A stretch of DNA of 43,986 nt from an uncultured Anaerolineaceae bacterium (GTDB lineage Bacteria; Chloroflexota; Anaerolineae; Anaerolineales; Anaerolineaceae), in NCBI GenBank assembly GCA_937863605.1, contig CALMGN010000181.1, positions 1 to 43,986 on the forward strand, given 5' to 3'. Numbering within the stretch: position 1 is the stretch's first letter; every line of letters starts with the position of its first letter. The translations under genes and the position numbers were made by a program. Below the pieces are notes generated by a model that searched no databases, had not been told where the DNA came from, and saw only the letters and a program-made list of their open reading frames with translations. Positions 1 to 7,367 of the stretch are shown here, one piece after another.

Positions 1-409
1 CGGGTACAGTATCACGTGTCAGGGTCTTTTCGGCGCTGAACGGCGTGACCATTACCCGGTGGTCGATCCAGGAGGAGGCGCTGTCGATGATCGGCAGCAG
101 CATGAAGACCCCCGGGCCACGCAGTCCTTTGAACTTGCCCAGGCGCAATACAACCGCCTTTTCCCACTGCCGGGCTACCTGCACACCCAACAGGAGCGCA
201 ACGCCAACCAAAATCAGGACGGTCACATACGCCGCAATCCAGCCGTCGACGATTCGTCCGTCCATCAATGCCACCCCGATAACGATGATCACCATGACCA
301 GGGCAAAAAGCGCCGCCCCCAGCGCGCTCACCCGAACATTGCTGTTGATCTGGTTTAAACGCGCCGTCATTACGCTAAAATTTTCTCGTGCTTTTGTCTG
401 CTTGTCCAT
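1..409 (-). CDS. SPFH/band-7 (stomatin-like) protein, truncated by the window edge
   Basis: The reading frame runs off the left end of the window, so only the first 136 codons are visible. After a short polar N-terminus there are two hydrophobic segments at about residues 27-47 and 54-75. They are followed by the typical start of an SPFH domain: QWEKAVVLRLGKFKGLRGPG, then an FMLLPIID motif and an RTVxVTPF-like stretch. Stomatin/prohibitin-like proteins of this kind form membrane-anchored oligomers that organise lipid domains and often regulate membrane proteases. Two membrane segments before the domain resemble the bacterial slipin class. The ATG at 409 has an AAGAGG ribosome-binding site five bases upstream. 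The gene follows the lipoprotein hydrolase by 33 bases on the same strand, so it is probably the third gene of the GntR-led operon. The family call is firm, the subfamily is not. Confidence 0.8.
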   Translation of the reverse strand, partial: MDKQTKARENFSVMTARLNQINSNVRVSALGAALFALVMVIIVIGVALMDGRIVDGWIAAYVTVLILVGVALLLGVQVARQWEKAVVLRLGKFKGLRGPGVFMLLPIIDSASSWIDHRVMVTPFSAEKTLTRDTVP

Positions 410-442
410 GATTTCCTCTTCTCTTAGAATGTCTTATTAAAC

Positions 443-1810
443 CTACTGATTAATCCAGTTGGCAATATCATCGATGACCAGCGCGTCCACGTGGCCCATG
501 ACTTCGTATTCAGCCGGCAAAGACGGACCCAGCCCAGCAATAAAAAGGTGATTTAAAGCCGGGTATGACTTCAAAGTGACATTCGTTCGGCTGCTGAAGA
601 TCTTTTCCCAGGCCGCAAAGTCGGTCATAGTGACCTGGTAATCGCGCTCGCCCTGCAAAATGAGCATGGGCAGCGTGAGTCCTTCAGCCGTAGCGACCGG
701 GTTGTATGCCAATAAATCCAGCCAATAAGCCGGAGCAGCTCCTAAAATCAGCCCATCGGGGTCGATGTCAGCCTGGTCAGGCAGCGCCTTCACCTGCTCG
801 ACCAACCCCTGTAGCCCGGCGAGCTGGTCCGCCTCATTTTTGTCGATTTCACCGTCAGCATGCGCCAGGTAAGTGGATTGCTCCAGCATCAAATCCTCGA
901 TCGGCCGGGTGGCGCCAGCCAGCAGCACCAGACCGGCAACTTGATCGTCCTGCTCGGCAATTTTCGGCGCCAGGGTTGCGCCCAGGCTGTGCCCGACGAT
1001 ATAGATGCGTTCTGGGTTAATTTCAGGTCGGGTTTGCAGCAAACTTACGGCTGCCAGAGCATCATCAATCACCTCGCTTTGCGTAGTCAGGCTGCTCATC
1101 AAGTCGCCGGTAAACCGACTGGCATATTCGCGGGTGCGTTTTTCATAACGCAGCACGGCAATCCCGCGGGATGCCAGCCCCCAGGCCAGATCTTTAAAGA
1201 CCCGGTTCGGCCCGATGGACTCATCCCGGTCATTGGGACCAGAGCCGTGCACCAGCACCACCACCGGGAACGGCCCGCTTCCAGTTGGCACGGTCAACGT
1301 CCCCGGTAGCTGCCATTCACCACTGCCCACTACAACTTCCTCTTCGTAAAATTCATTCACATCCGCATAGGATGGGGGGTTGTATTCGGGCGCCATAGCT
1401 GTCGTGTCAGCCGCAGGTTGAAAGAACAACCCGGAAATTTTACCTTTGGAGTTAAATACAACCTTCACGTCCAACGCACCTAACCCGAAGCGGCAGGTGA
1501 CATAGACGATCTGGTAATCACCTTGAGTCTCGCGGCGGGTTTCTCCTTGTTTGTCGAAAGTCCCAGCCTGCTCTTGCAGCGTTGCCCATAAATCCTGCAG
1601 TTTTTTCTGGCTTAGAGCCAGGCGCATGGTGGTGTCAAAATCCTGGCGAGCTTCCTTGTACTGCCCGGCTTCCATCCGGGTAACGAATTCACGCGCACGT
1701 TCCTCGAGCACGGAGCCGGTCACCGGTGCATCCGATCCGGGTGCAGCGCTGCAGCTAGAGAATAACCCCATCAGCAGGATGAGTAGGACGATTCGGGCAA
1801 TGAACTTCAT
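443..1810 (-). CDS. Lipoprotein serine hydrolase, DUF3887 plus alpha/beta hydrolase
   Basis: This 455-residue protein begins with a lipoprotein signal peptide: basic start, hydrophobic core, LFSSC lipobox with Cys20. It should therefore be anchored on the outer face of the membrane. Residues about 33-140 resemble the small DUF3887 domain that often precedes secreted hydrolases. From about residue 160 a dienelactone-hydrolase-like alpha/beta fold follows, with the oxyanion HGSGPNDRDES segment. The likely catalytic triad is Ser275 in GHSLGA, Asp390 in GERDY and His421 in LNHLF. The substrate is unknown; an ester or peptide is possible. Its start overlaps the end of the GntR-type regulator by four bases, which indicates translational coupling, so the regulator probably controls it. 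Nothing in the sequence suggests that it is broken. Confidence 0.88.
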   Translation of the reverse strand: MKFIARIVLLILLMGLFSSCSAAPGSDAPVTGSVLEERAREFVTRMEAGQYKEARQDFDTTMRLALSQKKLQDLWATLQEQAGTFDKQGETRRETQGDYQIVYVTCRFGLGALDVKVVFNSKGKISGLFFQPAADTTAMAPEYNPPSYADVNEFYEEEVVVGSGEWQLPGTLTVPTGSGPFPVVVLVHGSGPNDRDESIGPNRVFKDLAWGLASRGIAVLRYEKRTREYASRFTGDLMSSLTTQSEVIDDALAAVSLLQTRPEINPERIYIVGHSLGATLAPKIAEQDDQVAGLVLLAGATRPIEDLMLEQSTYLAHADGEIDKNEADQLAGLQGLVEQVKALPDQADIDPDGLILGAAPAYWLDLLAYNPVATAEGLTLPMLILQGERDYQVTMTDFAAWEKIFSSRTNVTLKSYPALNHLFIAGLGPSLPAEYEVMGHVDALVIDDIANWINQ

Positions 1811-2235
1811 TCTTCTCCTCTTGAACCATTTTCTGTAGGCAGCTCGTTAAATTTGCGCGCCAATTCACGTTCGATCTCAGCGTGGATCTCGTCCACGGTA
1901 AAACCCATCAAAGCCGCGTCGTTCAAAAAATGGCGCGTGATCTGCGTCAATGCACGCAAGCGGCGTTCAGCGCTATCGCCCGGCTCAGGCGGTTCCCATA
2001 TATACGTACCGCGCCCCTGCTGGGTGGAAATCAAGCCCAACTCATCCAGGATGCGGTAAGCACGCGCCACTGTGTTGAAATTGACTCTCAGTTCTGCCGC
2101 CAACTGGCGGACCGTCGGCAGCTGGTCGCCAGGCTTAAGTTGACCACTCAACAGCCGTTTCTGCACCTGCTCCACAATCTGGGTGGTTATGGCGGTATCG
2201 GAACGAAAATCGATATGGACATCTGACAGGGTCAA
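1807..2235 (-). CDS. GntR-family (YtrA-type) transcriptional regulator
   Basis: A short regulator of about 142 residues with an N-terminal winged helix (TTQIVEQVQKRLLSGQLKPG, then PTVRQLAAELRVNFNTVARAYRILDELGLI and the wing QGRGTYI). A small C-terminal helical tail of about 50 residues follows. This size and layout match the YtrA subfamily of GntR, which lacks a large effector domain and usually controls neighbouring transport or envelope genes. I chose the TTG start at 2235 because GAGG lies six bases upstream and the protein then begins just before the conserved DFRSDTAI segment. The frame stays open to an ATG at 2274, but that codon has no ribosome-binding site and the extra residues would be encoded by the ATTGTATC operator repeats. 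The gene leads an operon with the lipoprotein hydrolase and the SPFH protein, and is probably autoregulated. Confidence 0.85.
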   Translation of the reverse strand: MTLSDVHIDFRSDTAITTQIVEQVQKRLLSGQLKPGDQLPTVRQLAAELRVNFNTVARAYRILDELGLISTQQGRGTYIWEPPEPGDSAERRLRALTQITRHFLNDAALMGFTVDEIHAEIERELARKFNELPTENGSRGEE

Positions 2236-2248
2236 AGTGAACCTCGTA

Positions 2249-2280
2249 ATTGTATCTTTGTAGAATTGTATCATTGTATC
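2249..2280. promoter_or_regulatory. Three ATTGTATC direct repeats, candidate operator of the GntR-type regulator
   Basis: ATTGTATC occurs exactly at 2249-2256, 2265-2272 and 2273-2280. The first two copies are 16 bases apart and the last two are adjacent. They lie between the predicted transcription start (about 2282) and the TTG start codon at 2235, where a bound repressor would block its own operon. That this is the regulator's binding site is inferred from position only. Confidence 0.5.
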
Positions 2281-2288
2281 ACAGTCTT

Positions 2289-2316
2289 ATTTTATATGAT
2301 GATCCGGAAATGTCAA
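2289..2316 (-). promoter_or_regulatory. Sigma-70-type promoter of the GntR-hydrolase-SPFH operon
   Basis: On the minus strand a perfect TTGACA -35 box (2316-2311) is followed after 16 bases by TAAAAT (2294-2289). Transcription would start near 2282, directly beside the ATTGTATC repeats. The divergent nrfHA promoter lies less than 100 bases away on the other strand. Confidence 0.6.
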
Positions 2317-2365
2317 GAGGGAACCCGAGTAAAAGTTCACAACATCACAAAATAGCTGCTTTCAA

Positions 2366-2406
2366 TTGATTAATGTCAATGTGACGACTAAAAAATAGAT
2401 TAAAAT
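2366..2406 (+). promoter_or_regulatory. FNR/CRP-type site and -10 box upstream of nrfHA
   Basis: TTGAT-TAAT-GTCAA at 2366-2379 differs from the FNR consensus TTGAT-N4-ATCAA at one position. A TAAAAT -10 box lies at 2401-2406, which places transcription start near 2413. The site is then centred about 41 bases upstream, the class II activation position. A plausible AAAGGAG ribosome-binding site precedes the nrfH ATG. Activation by an FNR/CRP-family protein under low oxygen is inferred. The regulator itself is not in the window. Confidence 0.6.
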
Positions 2407-2442
2407 AAGTTAAGTGCCCCGATTTCCATTCAAAGGAGCTGC

Positions 2443-2949
2443 ATGAGAATTCCCCTGATACTCGGAATCGCCGCCCTGGCGGTCGTCCTGGGCGTTGGCA
2501 TGTTCACGACAGAATTCATCACCTACCTCGGTGATGACCCCACCACCTGTAACAACTGCCATGTGATGGATGCGGTTTATGAAGGTTGGTATCACGCCGG
2601 ACATCAGGCCTGGGCGAACTGCACCGACTGCCATGTTCCGCATGCTTTCATACCCAAGTATTTTATGAAAGCCAAATCCGGGTATAACCACGTGAGGCAC
2701 TTTACCTTTGGCACCATCCCGGAACCGATCCGCGCCAAAGAAGAGACGGACACCATCATCCAGGCGAACTGCATCCGCTGCCACGCCGAAACCGTCTCAG
2801 CCATTGCGGATGGTCAAATGGACTCCGGACGCTACTGTTTTGACTGCCACCGCAGCGTGGCACACGGCGAGCGCGGTATCAGCATTTTGCCGCACCAGGA
2901 TAAAGGCATATACGACCCCGAATCGATTCAGCTGCACGAGGAGAAATAA
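2443..2949 (+). CDS. nrfH: Cytochrome c nitrite reductase small subunit NrfH
   Basis: A 168-residue tetraheme cytochrome of the NapC/NirT family. One N-terminal membrane helix (about residues 3-24) anchors it. Four CxxCH heme sites begin at Cys36 (CNNCH), Cys60 (CTDCH), Cys110 (CIRCH) and Cys132 (CFDCH). NrfH takes electrons from menaquinol and passes them to the catalytic subunit NrfA outside the cytoplasmic membrane. Length, heme count and order fit the family. NrfA starts six bases after the stop, so the two are co-transcribed and translationally linked. The upstream FNR-like site fits anaerobic expression. No cytochrome c maturation genes are in view, so these must be elsewhere. Confidence 0.95.
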   Translation: MRIPLILGIAALAVVLGVGMFTTEFITYLGDDPTTCNNCHVMDAVYEGWYHAGHQAWANCTDCHVPHAFIPKYFMKAKSGYNHVRHFTFGTIPEPIRAKEETDTIIQANCIRCHAETVSAIADGQMDSGRYCFDCHRSVAHGERGISILPHQDKGIYDPESIQLHEEK

Positions 2950-2955
2950 TTCCCA

Positions 2956-4233
2956 ATGAACCGTTCCAAAATCACCCCAATCGTCCTCAGCGTAATTATC
3001 GTCATCCTGGCAGCGGCGGTAGTCCTGCTGCTGATTTTCATGAAGAATCAGCCGATCGAAACTCGCGGCGTTCCGGCCTTGATCGAAATTGCTGCCATGG
3101 AACCGGACAGTGAAAAATGGGGCGTCAATTTCCCCAACCAGTACACCACGCTGCTCAAAACTGAGACCAACAACACCCAAACCGCTTACGGCGGTTCTGA
3201 CCCGATCCAGAAATTGGAAGAGGATCCGCGCCTGGTGACCCTGTTCGCCGGTTACGGATTCAGCAAAGATTACAAAGAAGACCGCGGTCACATGAATTCA
3301 GTCACCGATGTGCGCGCAACCCTGCGGGTCAACGACAAAACTCCCGGTACCTGCTATTCGTGTAAAAGCGCCAGCAACCCGATGTTGTGGGCTGAAATGG
3401 GGATGGCTGCTTATGACAAGACTCCCTTCAATGAATTAGGCGCGCGCATCGAAGAGCCAATCGGCTGCGCCAACTGTCACGAAGCCGGCACCATGCGCCT
3501 GATCGTCACCAACCCGGCCTTGGAAGAAGCGCTGGAGGCGCAGGGAAAAGATTGGACCACCTTCACCCGCCAGGAAATGCGCTCGGTGGTGTGCGCCAAC
3601 TGCCACGTTGAATACTACTTCAAGGGTGACGGCAAGTACTTGACCTTCCCATGGGCAAGCGGGACCTCCATCGAAGCCATTGAAAATTATTACAACGAAT
3701 ACGGCTTCAGCGATTGGACCCATCCCGACAGCGGCACCGAGATGATCAAGATGCAGCACCCCGATTACGAATTGTTTACTGCGGGCAGCACACACTTTAC
3801 CGCCGGCGTCGCCTGCGCGGACTGCCACATGCCCTACACCCGCGATGGGTCGGTCAAATTCTCCACGCACGACGTGCATAGCCCGCTCACCAACCCGGCG
3901 CAAGCCTGCGGCGCCTGCCACACAGATGTTGACTACGTTGTCGGCCGGGTGACCGCCATCCAGAACCAGGTCGCCGCCACGATGTACGCAACCGAAGATG
4001 CTATCGTGGACGCCATCGACGCCATTAAAACTGCCGCAGCAGATAGCAAAGCGGATGCCAAATTGATCGAAGAAGCCCGCGCCTTGCACCGCTCCGCGCA
4101 GCTGCGCTGGGACTTCATCGCTGCTGAAAACAGCATGGGCTTCCACAACCCTGAAGAAGCGCTGCGTATTTTGGCCAGCGCCACCGACCTTGCCCGCCGC
4201 GCCCAGTTGAAGGCTGTCCAGGCACTGCCTTAA
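2956..4233 (+). CDS. nrfA: Ammonia-forming cytochrome c nitrite reductase catalytic subunit NrfA
   Basis: A 425-residue pentaheme cytochrome that reduces nitrite to ammonium with six electrons (dissimilatory nitrate reduction to ammonium). The active-site heme motif is the diagnostic CxxCK form, CYSCK at residue 133, in which Lys is the heme ligand. Four CxxCH motifs follow at 171, 213, 287 and 318. The CANCHVEYYFKG and CADCHMPY contexts carry the expected active-site Tyr and His neighbours. An uncleaved signal anchor occupies about residues 9-29, so the protein is likely held on the outer membrane face with NrfH. The GAGGAG ribosome-binding site lies inside the last codons of nrfH. All catalytic motifs are intact. 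Confidence 0.96.
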   Translation: MNRSKITPIVLSVIIVILAAAVVLLLIFMKNQPIETRGVPALIEIAAMEPDSEKWGVNFPNQYTTLLKTETNNTQTAYGGSDPIQKLEEDPRLVTLFAGYGFSKDYKEDRGHMNSVTDVRATLRVNDKTPGTCYSCKSASNPMLWAEMGMAAYDKTPFNELGARIEEPIGCANCHEAGTMRLIVTNPALEEALEAQGKDWTTFTRQEMRSVVCANCHVEYYFKGDGKYLTFPWASGTSIEAIENYYNEYGFSDWTHPDSGTEMIKMQHPDYELFTAGSTHFTAGVACADCHMPYTRDGSVKFSTHDVHSPLTNPAQACGACHTDVDYVVGRVTAIQNQVAATMYATEDAIVDAIDAIKTAAADSKADAKLIEEARALHRSAQLRWDFIAAENSMGFHNPEEALRILASATDLARRAQLKAVQALP

Positions 4234-4315
4234 GGTTCTAGTAGGGTGTCGTTCGCCCCGAGTGGTCGGTACTTATTTCTACCAGACCATGCAAATTTAA
4301 AAATGAGTTGTGGCG

Positions 4316-4406
4316 AACGCACCGATTTTATAGGAAATTTTATTCGGTGCGTTGCTCCTGTTCGTACATGACTGTAAATTTTCACCTGTTTGAGGAGCGA
4401 TACACC
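4316..4406. repeat. Inverted repeat and 61-nt palindromic element, copy 1
   Basis: In the 260-base gap after nrfA, AACGCACCGA (4316-4325) is matched by TCGGTGCGTT (4344-4353). Overlapping this, a 61-base unit (4346-4406) starts with GGTGCGTTGCTCCT and ends with AGGAGCGATACACC, its near reverse complement. A second unit of identical length lies at 18541-18601. No reading frame is credible here. Confidence 0.6.
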
Positions 4407-4437
4407 TGCTCTTGCAAGGCCATAAAAGATTAAATGA

Positions 4438-4470
4438 AGGTGCAACGCACTTTTGAAGTGCGTCGCACCT
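4438..4470. repeat. 15-bp hairpin of the GGTGCGTTGC repeat family
   Basis: AGGTGCAACGCACTT (4438-4452) pairs with AAGTGCGTCGCACCT (4456-4470) around a three-base loop, with a single mismatch. It lies just beyond the 3' end of the minus-strand L,D-transpeptidase gene. No T-run follows on either strand, so it looks like a repeat element, although it could protect transcript ends. Confidence 0.6.
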
Positions 4471-4493
4471 AAGTGTTCTCGTGCCTGCTGTCC

Positions 4494-6032
4494 CTACCCG
4501 GTGATTTCCACCACCACACCCTTCTCTGCCCAGGTGTACAACCACTCGGCGTCTTCCAGGGTGAGGATAATGCAGCCGAATGAGGCTGGCTTTCCCAAAA
4601 TACTGGCCCACAGCCGCGTTCCATTGGATAGTTTGGGCAAGCCGTGGAAACCATTCATGAACCCCGGCCAGGCTTCGTAAATGCCAATGAAATGCGGCAT
4701 ATACAAATTCCAGACCGAAGCATACGCTTCCAACTCGTGGGTTTGCACCTGAAACACTCCCGGCTGCGTGGGCGACCGGTCGATGCCCGTGCTAATGACG
4801 AACTCTTTGATCTGGCTGCCGTTTTCAAACACCCGCAAGCGCTGGTCAGGAATCGAAAGCACCAGGCGTTTCCCCACGACGACGGGATACGGCAGCAGGT
4901 CATTTTTTGACGGCAGATGGATAGCCTGTCCGGCAGGAAGGTTTTCCATGTCCATGCCCGGGTTTGATTCCAGAATCATCCAGAATGGAATTCCGGTGCG
5001 CCATGCGATCTTGAGCAGCGTGTCACCTGCCTGAACATCGTACAGGGTTGGCGGGTGCCGGATGATGACGGTATATGCCTGCCCGGTCTGCCAGCGCTCG
5101 TTCAGGTTATAAGCGACAGCCGGCAGGATAAAGCTGCGACCGTCGGTCATTTCTTTTTCCAGCGAGACGATGTAGGCGCCAAACCCTGATTCGTTCAGCG
5201 TAACGCCAATCTCGTCATTTACCAACGCCGGCTGCAGCCAGGAAGAAAGCAACTCGCGCGGGACGCTCCATTCCAATGTGTCATTCGAAATTGGATCATA
5301 TGCATGCACCAATAGCGGGCGGTCAAGCTGTGCTTGCATTTCGTTTAATTTTTGCTGCAGCTGGTTTACCGGCGAAGGCACCGGGCGTGTAATCAGCGGC
5401 AGGTAACCGCTGCGTAATATCAGCGCAGGACTGTCCGCCAGCGCTTTCAGCGTCGCCTCGGAATCGTAGGCGATTCCGTCAGCCCCAGGTTTGGCGATCC
5501 ACTGGCCGCTCTCAAAAGCAATCGTGGCTGCGCCAGGCGCTTTTTCTACCAGGGTCCCCCAGTAGGCTAGCTGCTCTGCTGCCACTTTCGGACTGAAGAC
5601 CACTTCCGGCAGGATTTCCGGCGGCGTTGTGCCCGTCAGCATGCCGGCCAACTCGGCCCAGCGCTGGCTGCCGCGTCCGTACTCGTAGGCTTTCCGGGCA
5701 GTCGCATTGGGATCCACCCATAAGCCAAATTCGAGCGGGTTGCCCTCAAAAAGCTGGTCGCCGTTACCGATTAACAAAACGCGATTGCGGTTCCACTCGT
5801 TATCGATACGCACCGCCGCTTGCTCGACGGTCAGCCCGCCGACCTCGGTATCCCCCACTTTCACCCCCGAGACAATCGGTCCGGCCGCGCGAAAATAGAG
5901 ATAGACGCCGATCAACAGCCAGCCCACTGCCAATAGAATGGCAGCGATCCCGAGCCAGGGAGCCCAGGACTGGCGTTCGTCATCAGGTTGAGGATGAAGC
6001 CCGCTCGCTTGTGATTTAGAAACCAAAGCCAT
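4494..6032 (-). CDS. Membrane-anchored LysM/YkuD L,D-transpeptidase
   Basis: A 512-residue cell-wall enzyme. A cytoplasmic tail is followed by one membrane helix (about residues 24-48). A long extracytoplasmic region resembling the VanW/peptidoglycan-binding-4 domains comes next (about 55-310). A LysM module follows (YDVQAGDTLLKIAWRTGIP, about 333-377), then a C-terminal YkuD domain (about 385-510). YkuD enzymes make 3-3 peptidoglycan crosslinks through a Cys with a His partner. Here His463 (FHGLPK) and Cys487 (SFGCI) are present, but the usual SHGC motif reads SFGC, with Phe485 in place of the second conserved His. The gene stands between nrfA (convergent) and amrS on the same strand. Family assignment is secure. 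Activity is likely but the motif variant is worth noting. Confidence 0.87.
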   Translation of the reverse strand: MALVSKSQASGLHPQPDDERQSWAPWLGIAAILLAVGWLLIGVYLYFRAAGPIVSGVKVGDTEVGGLTVEQAAVRIDNEWNRNRVLLIGNGDQLFEGNPLEFGLWVDPNATARKAYEYGRGSQRWAELAGMLTGTTPPEILPEVVFSPKVAAEQLAYWGTLVEKAPGAATIAFESGQWIAKPGADGIAYDSEATLKALADSPALILRSGYLPLITRPVPSPVNQLQQKLNEMQAQLDRPLLVHAYDPISNDTLEWSVPRELLSSWLQPALVNDEIGVTLNESGFGAYIVSLEKEMTDGRSFILPAVAYNLNERWQTGQAYTVIIRHPPTLYDVQAGDTLLKIAWRTGIPFWMILESNPGMDMENLPAGQAIHLPSKNDLLPYPVVVGKRLVLSIPDQRLRVFENGSQIKEFVISTGIDRSPTQPGVFQVQTHELEAYASVWNLYMPHFIGIYEAWPGFMNGFHGLPKLSNGTRLWASILGKPASFGCIILTLEDAEWLYTWAEKGVVVEITG

Positions 6033-6095
6033 ACCTCTAGGACGAATTTTTCTCGCGCAGGTTCCCGTCCTTAAGTGTACCCGAAATGCGCCGGT

Positions 6096-7217
6096 TCACC
6101 AGCGCGCCGGCCGCGGCATACCGATCCCATTCAGCCGTACCGACCGCGGGTCGTCCGCCCAGACGCCGGCGATTTTACTGCCGCAGGTCGGGCAGGCGCC
6201 CAGAGAGGTCAAAGCATAGCCAGTCACCGTATAGCCGCGGCGTTCGACCAGAACCTGGCCGCAGGTTGGGCAAACCGTATTTTCCAGCGAACCAACCCGG
6301 CCAGGCAGGTTGCCGGCATAAACGTAATGCAGCCCGGCCTCTTGCCCAATCTCCGCTGCTTGCTGCAAAGCGCGCGCTGAAGTGGGCGGCGGATCCGTCA
6401 TTTTGTAGTCCGGATGAAAGGCCGTCACGTGCCAGGGGATATCCGCTGAAACGGAAACCAGAAAGCGGGCTGCTTCCCACAATTCGTCCGGGCTGTCATT
6501 GAACCCTGGGATGACCAGGGTGACCACCTCAACCCACAGCCCAAGATCATGCGCCTGCTGGATGGTGTCGAGCACGTTCTGCAGTACACCGCCCAACTGA
6601 CGGTAGCGCTTATCCTGCATGGTTTTTAAATCAACTTTGTAAGCGGACAGATACGGGCGGAGATAAGCCAGAGCTTCTGGAGTGGCGTTGCCGTTGGAGA
6701 CAAAAGCGCACTTCAGACCGGCCGCTGAGGCTTCTTTGAATACACTCACAGCCCACTCGGAGGTGATCAGCGGTTCGTTATAAGAGGAGACCACCACTCG
6801 GGCGCCGCGTTTTACCGCAATAGCCGTTAATTGCTCCGGTGAAATCCGCCGGATTTCGTTGATGCCTGGCCCGGCAGCCGGGTCGCGCAGTGTCTGCGAG
6901 GTGACCCAATTCTGGCAGAAATCGCAGTGGAAATCGCAGCCCAGCATGCCAAAGGTCAAGGCGTCGCTGCCGGGCAGAACATGCGAAAAGGGCTTCTTTT
7001 CGATAGGATCCATCTGCAGTGATGCCACATAGCCCCACGGCGCCAACAATTCGCCGTCCCGGTTAAAGCGTACTTTGCAGATGCCGCGCCGCCCGGGTTT
7101 GATCAGGCAGCGGTGCGCGCAGGCCAGGCAGCGCACGGCTTCTTCATCCAACCGCTCCAGCAGTTCTGCCGGGCGGGTTAATTCGTCCAGTTGGTCCGCC
7201 AGTGTAACCATCATCAA
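6096..7217 (-). CDS. amrS: AmmeMemoRadiSam-type radical SAM protein AmrS
   Basis: A 373-residue radical SAM protein. The cluster motif is Cys94-xxx-Cys98-xx-Cys101 in GCDFHCDFCQN. It is preceded by an N-terminal Cys-rich segment (CLACAHRCLIKPGRRGIC) and followed by a C-terminal zinc-ribbon-like pair (CPTCGQ near 310 and CPTCGS near 345), as in AmrS, formerly annotated as a pyruvate formate-lyase activase relative. AmrS usually works with AMMECR1-like and Memo-like proteins in a system of unsettled function. Neither partner is in this window, so they would have to be encoded elsewhere. Three ATG codons in a row mark the start and I use the first. Confidence 0.88.
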   Translation of the reverse strand: MMMVTLADQLDELTRPAELLERLDEEAVRCLACAHRCLIKPGRRGICKVRFNRDGELLAPWGYVASLQMDPIEKKPFSHVLPGSDALTFGMLGCDFHCDFCQNWVTSQTLRDPAAGPGINEIRRISPEQLTAIAVKRGARVVVSSYNEPLITSEWAVSVFKEASAAGLKCAFVSNGNATPEALAYLRPYLSAYKVDLKTMQDKRYRQLGGVLQNVLDTIQQAHDLGLWVEVVTLVIPGFNDSPDELWEAARFLVSVSADIPWHVTAFHPDYKMTDPPPTSARALQQAAEIGQEAGLHYVYAGNLPGRVGSLENTVCPTCGQVLVERRGYTVTGYALTSLGACPTCGSKIAGVWADDPRSVRLNGIGMPRPARW

Positions 7218-7367
7218 CCTCGTTCCATATCCAATACCGGTATATCTCTATTATACGACCCACCCGTTTTTGATGCGTTGCACCTGGTTTTGGGTGGTTA
7301 TTCTCCGTGGACTCCGTATCTCCGTGGTAGATGTCTTCGCACCTGACTTACATGCGGTATAATCCCG
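7218..7367. other. Intergenic region with repeat fragments
   Basis: This 150-base gap holds TGCGTTGCACCT (7274-7285), a member of the dispersed palindrome family. It also holds a pair of similar phrases around CTCCGTGGACTCCGTATCTC (7302-7321) that read like a small internal repeat. The promoter of the next gene is at its right end. No coding frame is credible. Confidence 0.45.
7358..7363 (+). promoter_or_regulatory. TATAAT -10 box abutting the acetyltransferase start
   Basis: A perfect TATAAT ends five bases before the GTG at 7368 and 14 bases before the ATG at 7377. Transcription would begin at about 7370, so the message would be leaderless or nearly so. No convincing -35 box is seen. Confidence 0.5.

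Noticed and set aside
2797-3291. Minus-strand frame across nrfH and nrfA
   Set aside because: Antisense to two multiheme cytochromes whose CxxCH motifs are complete.
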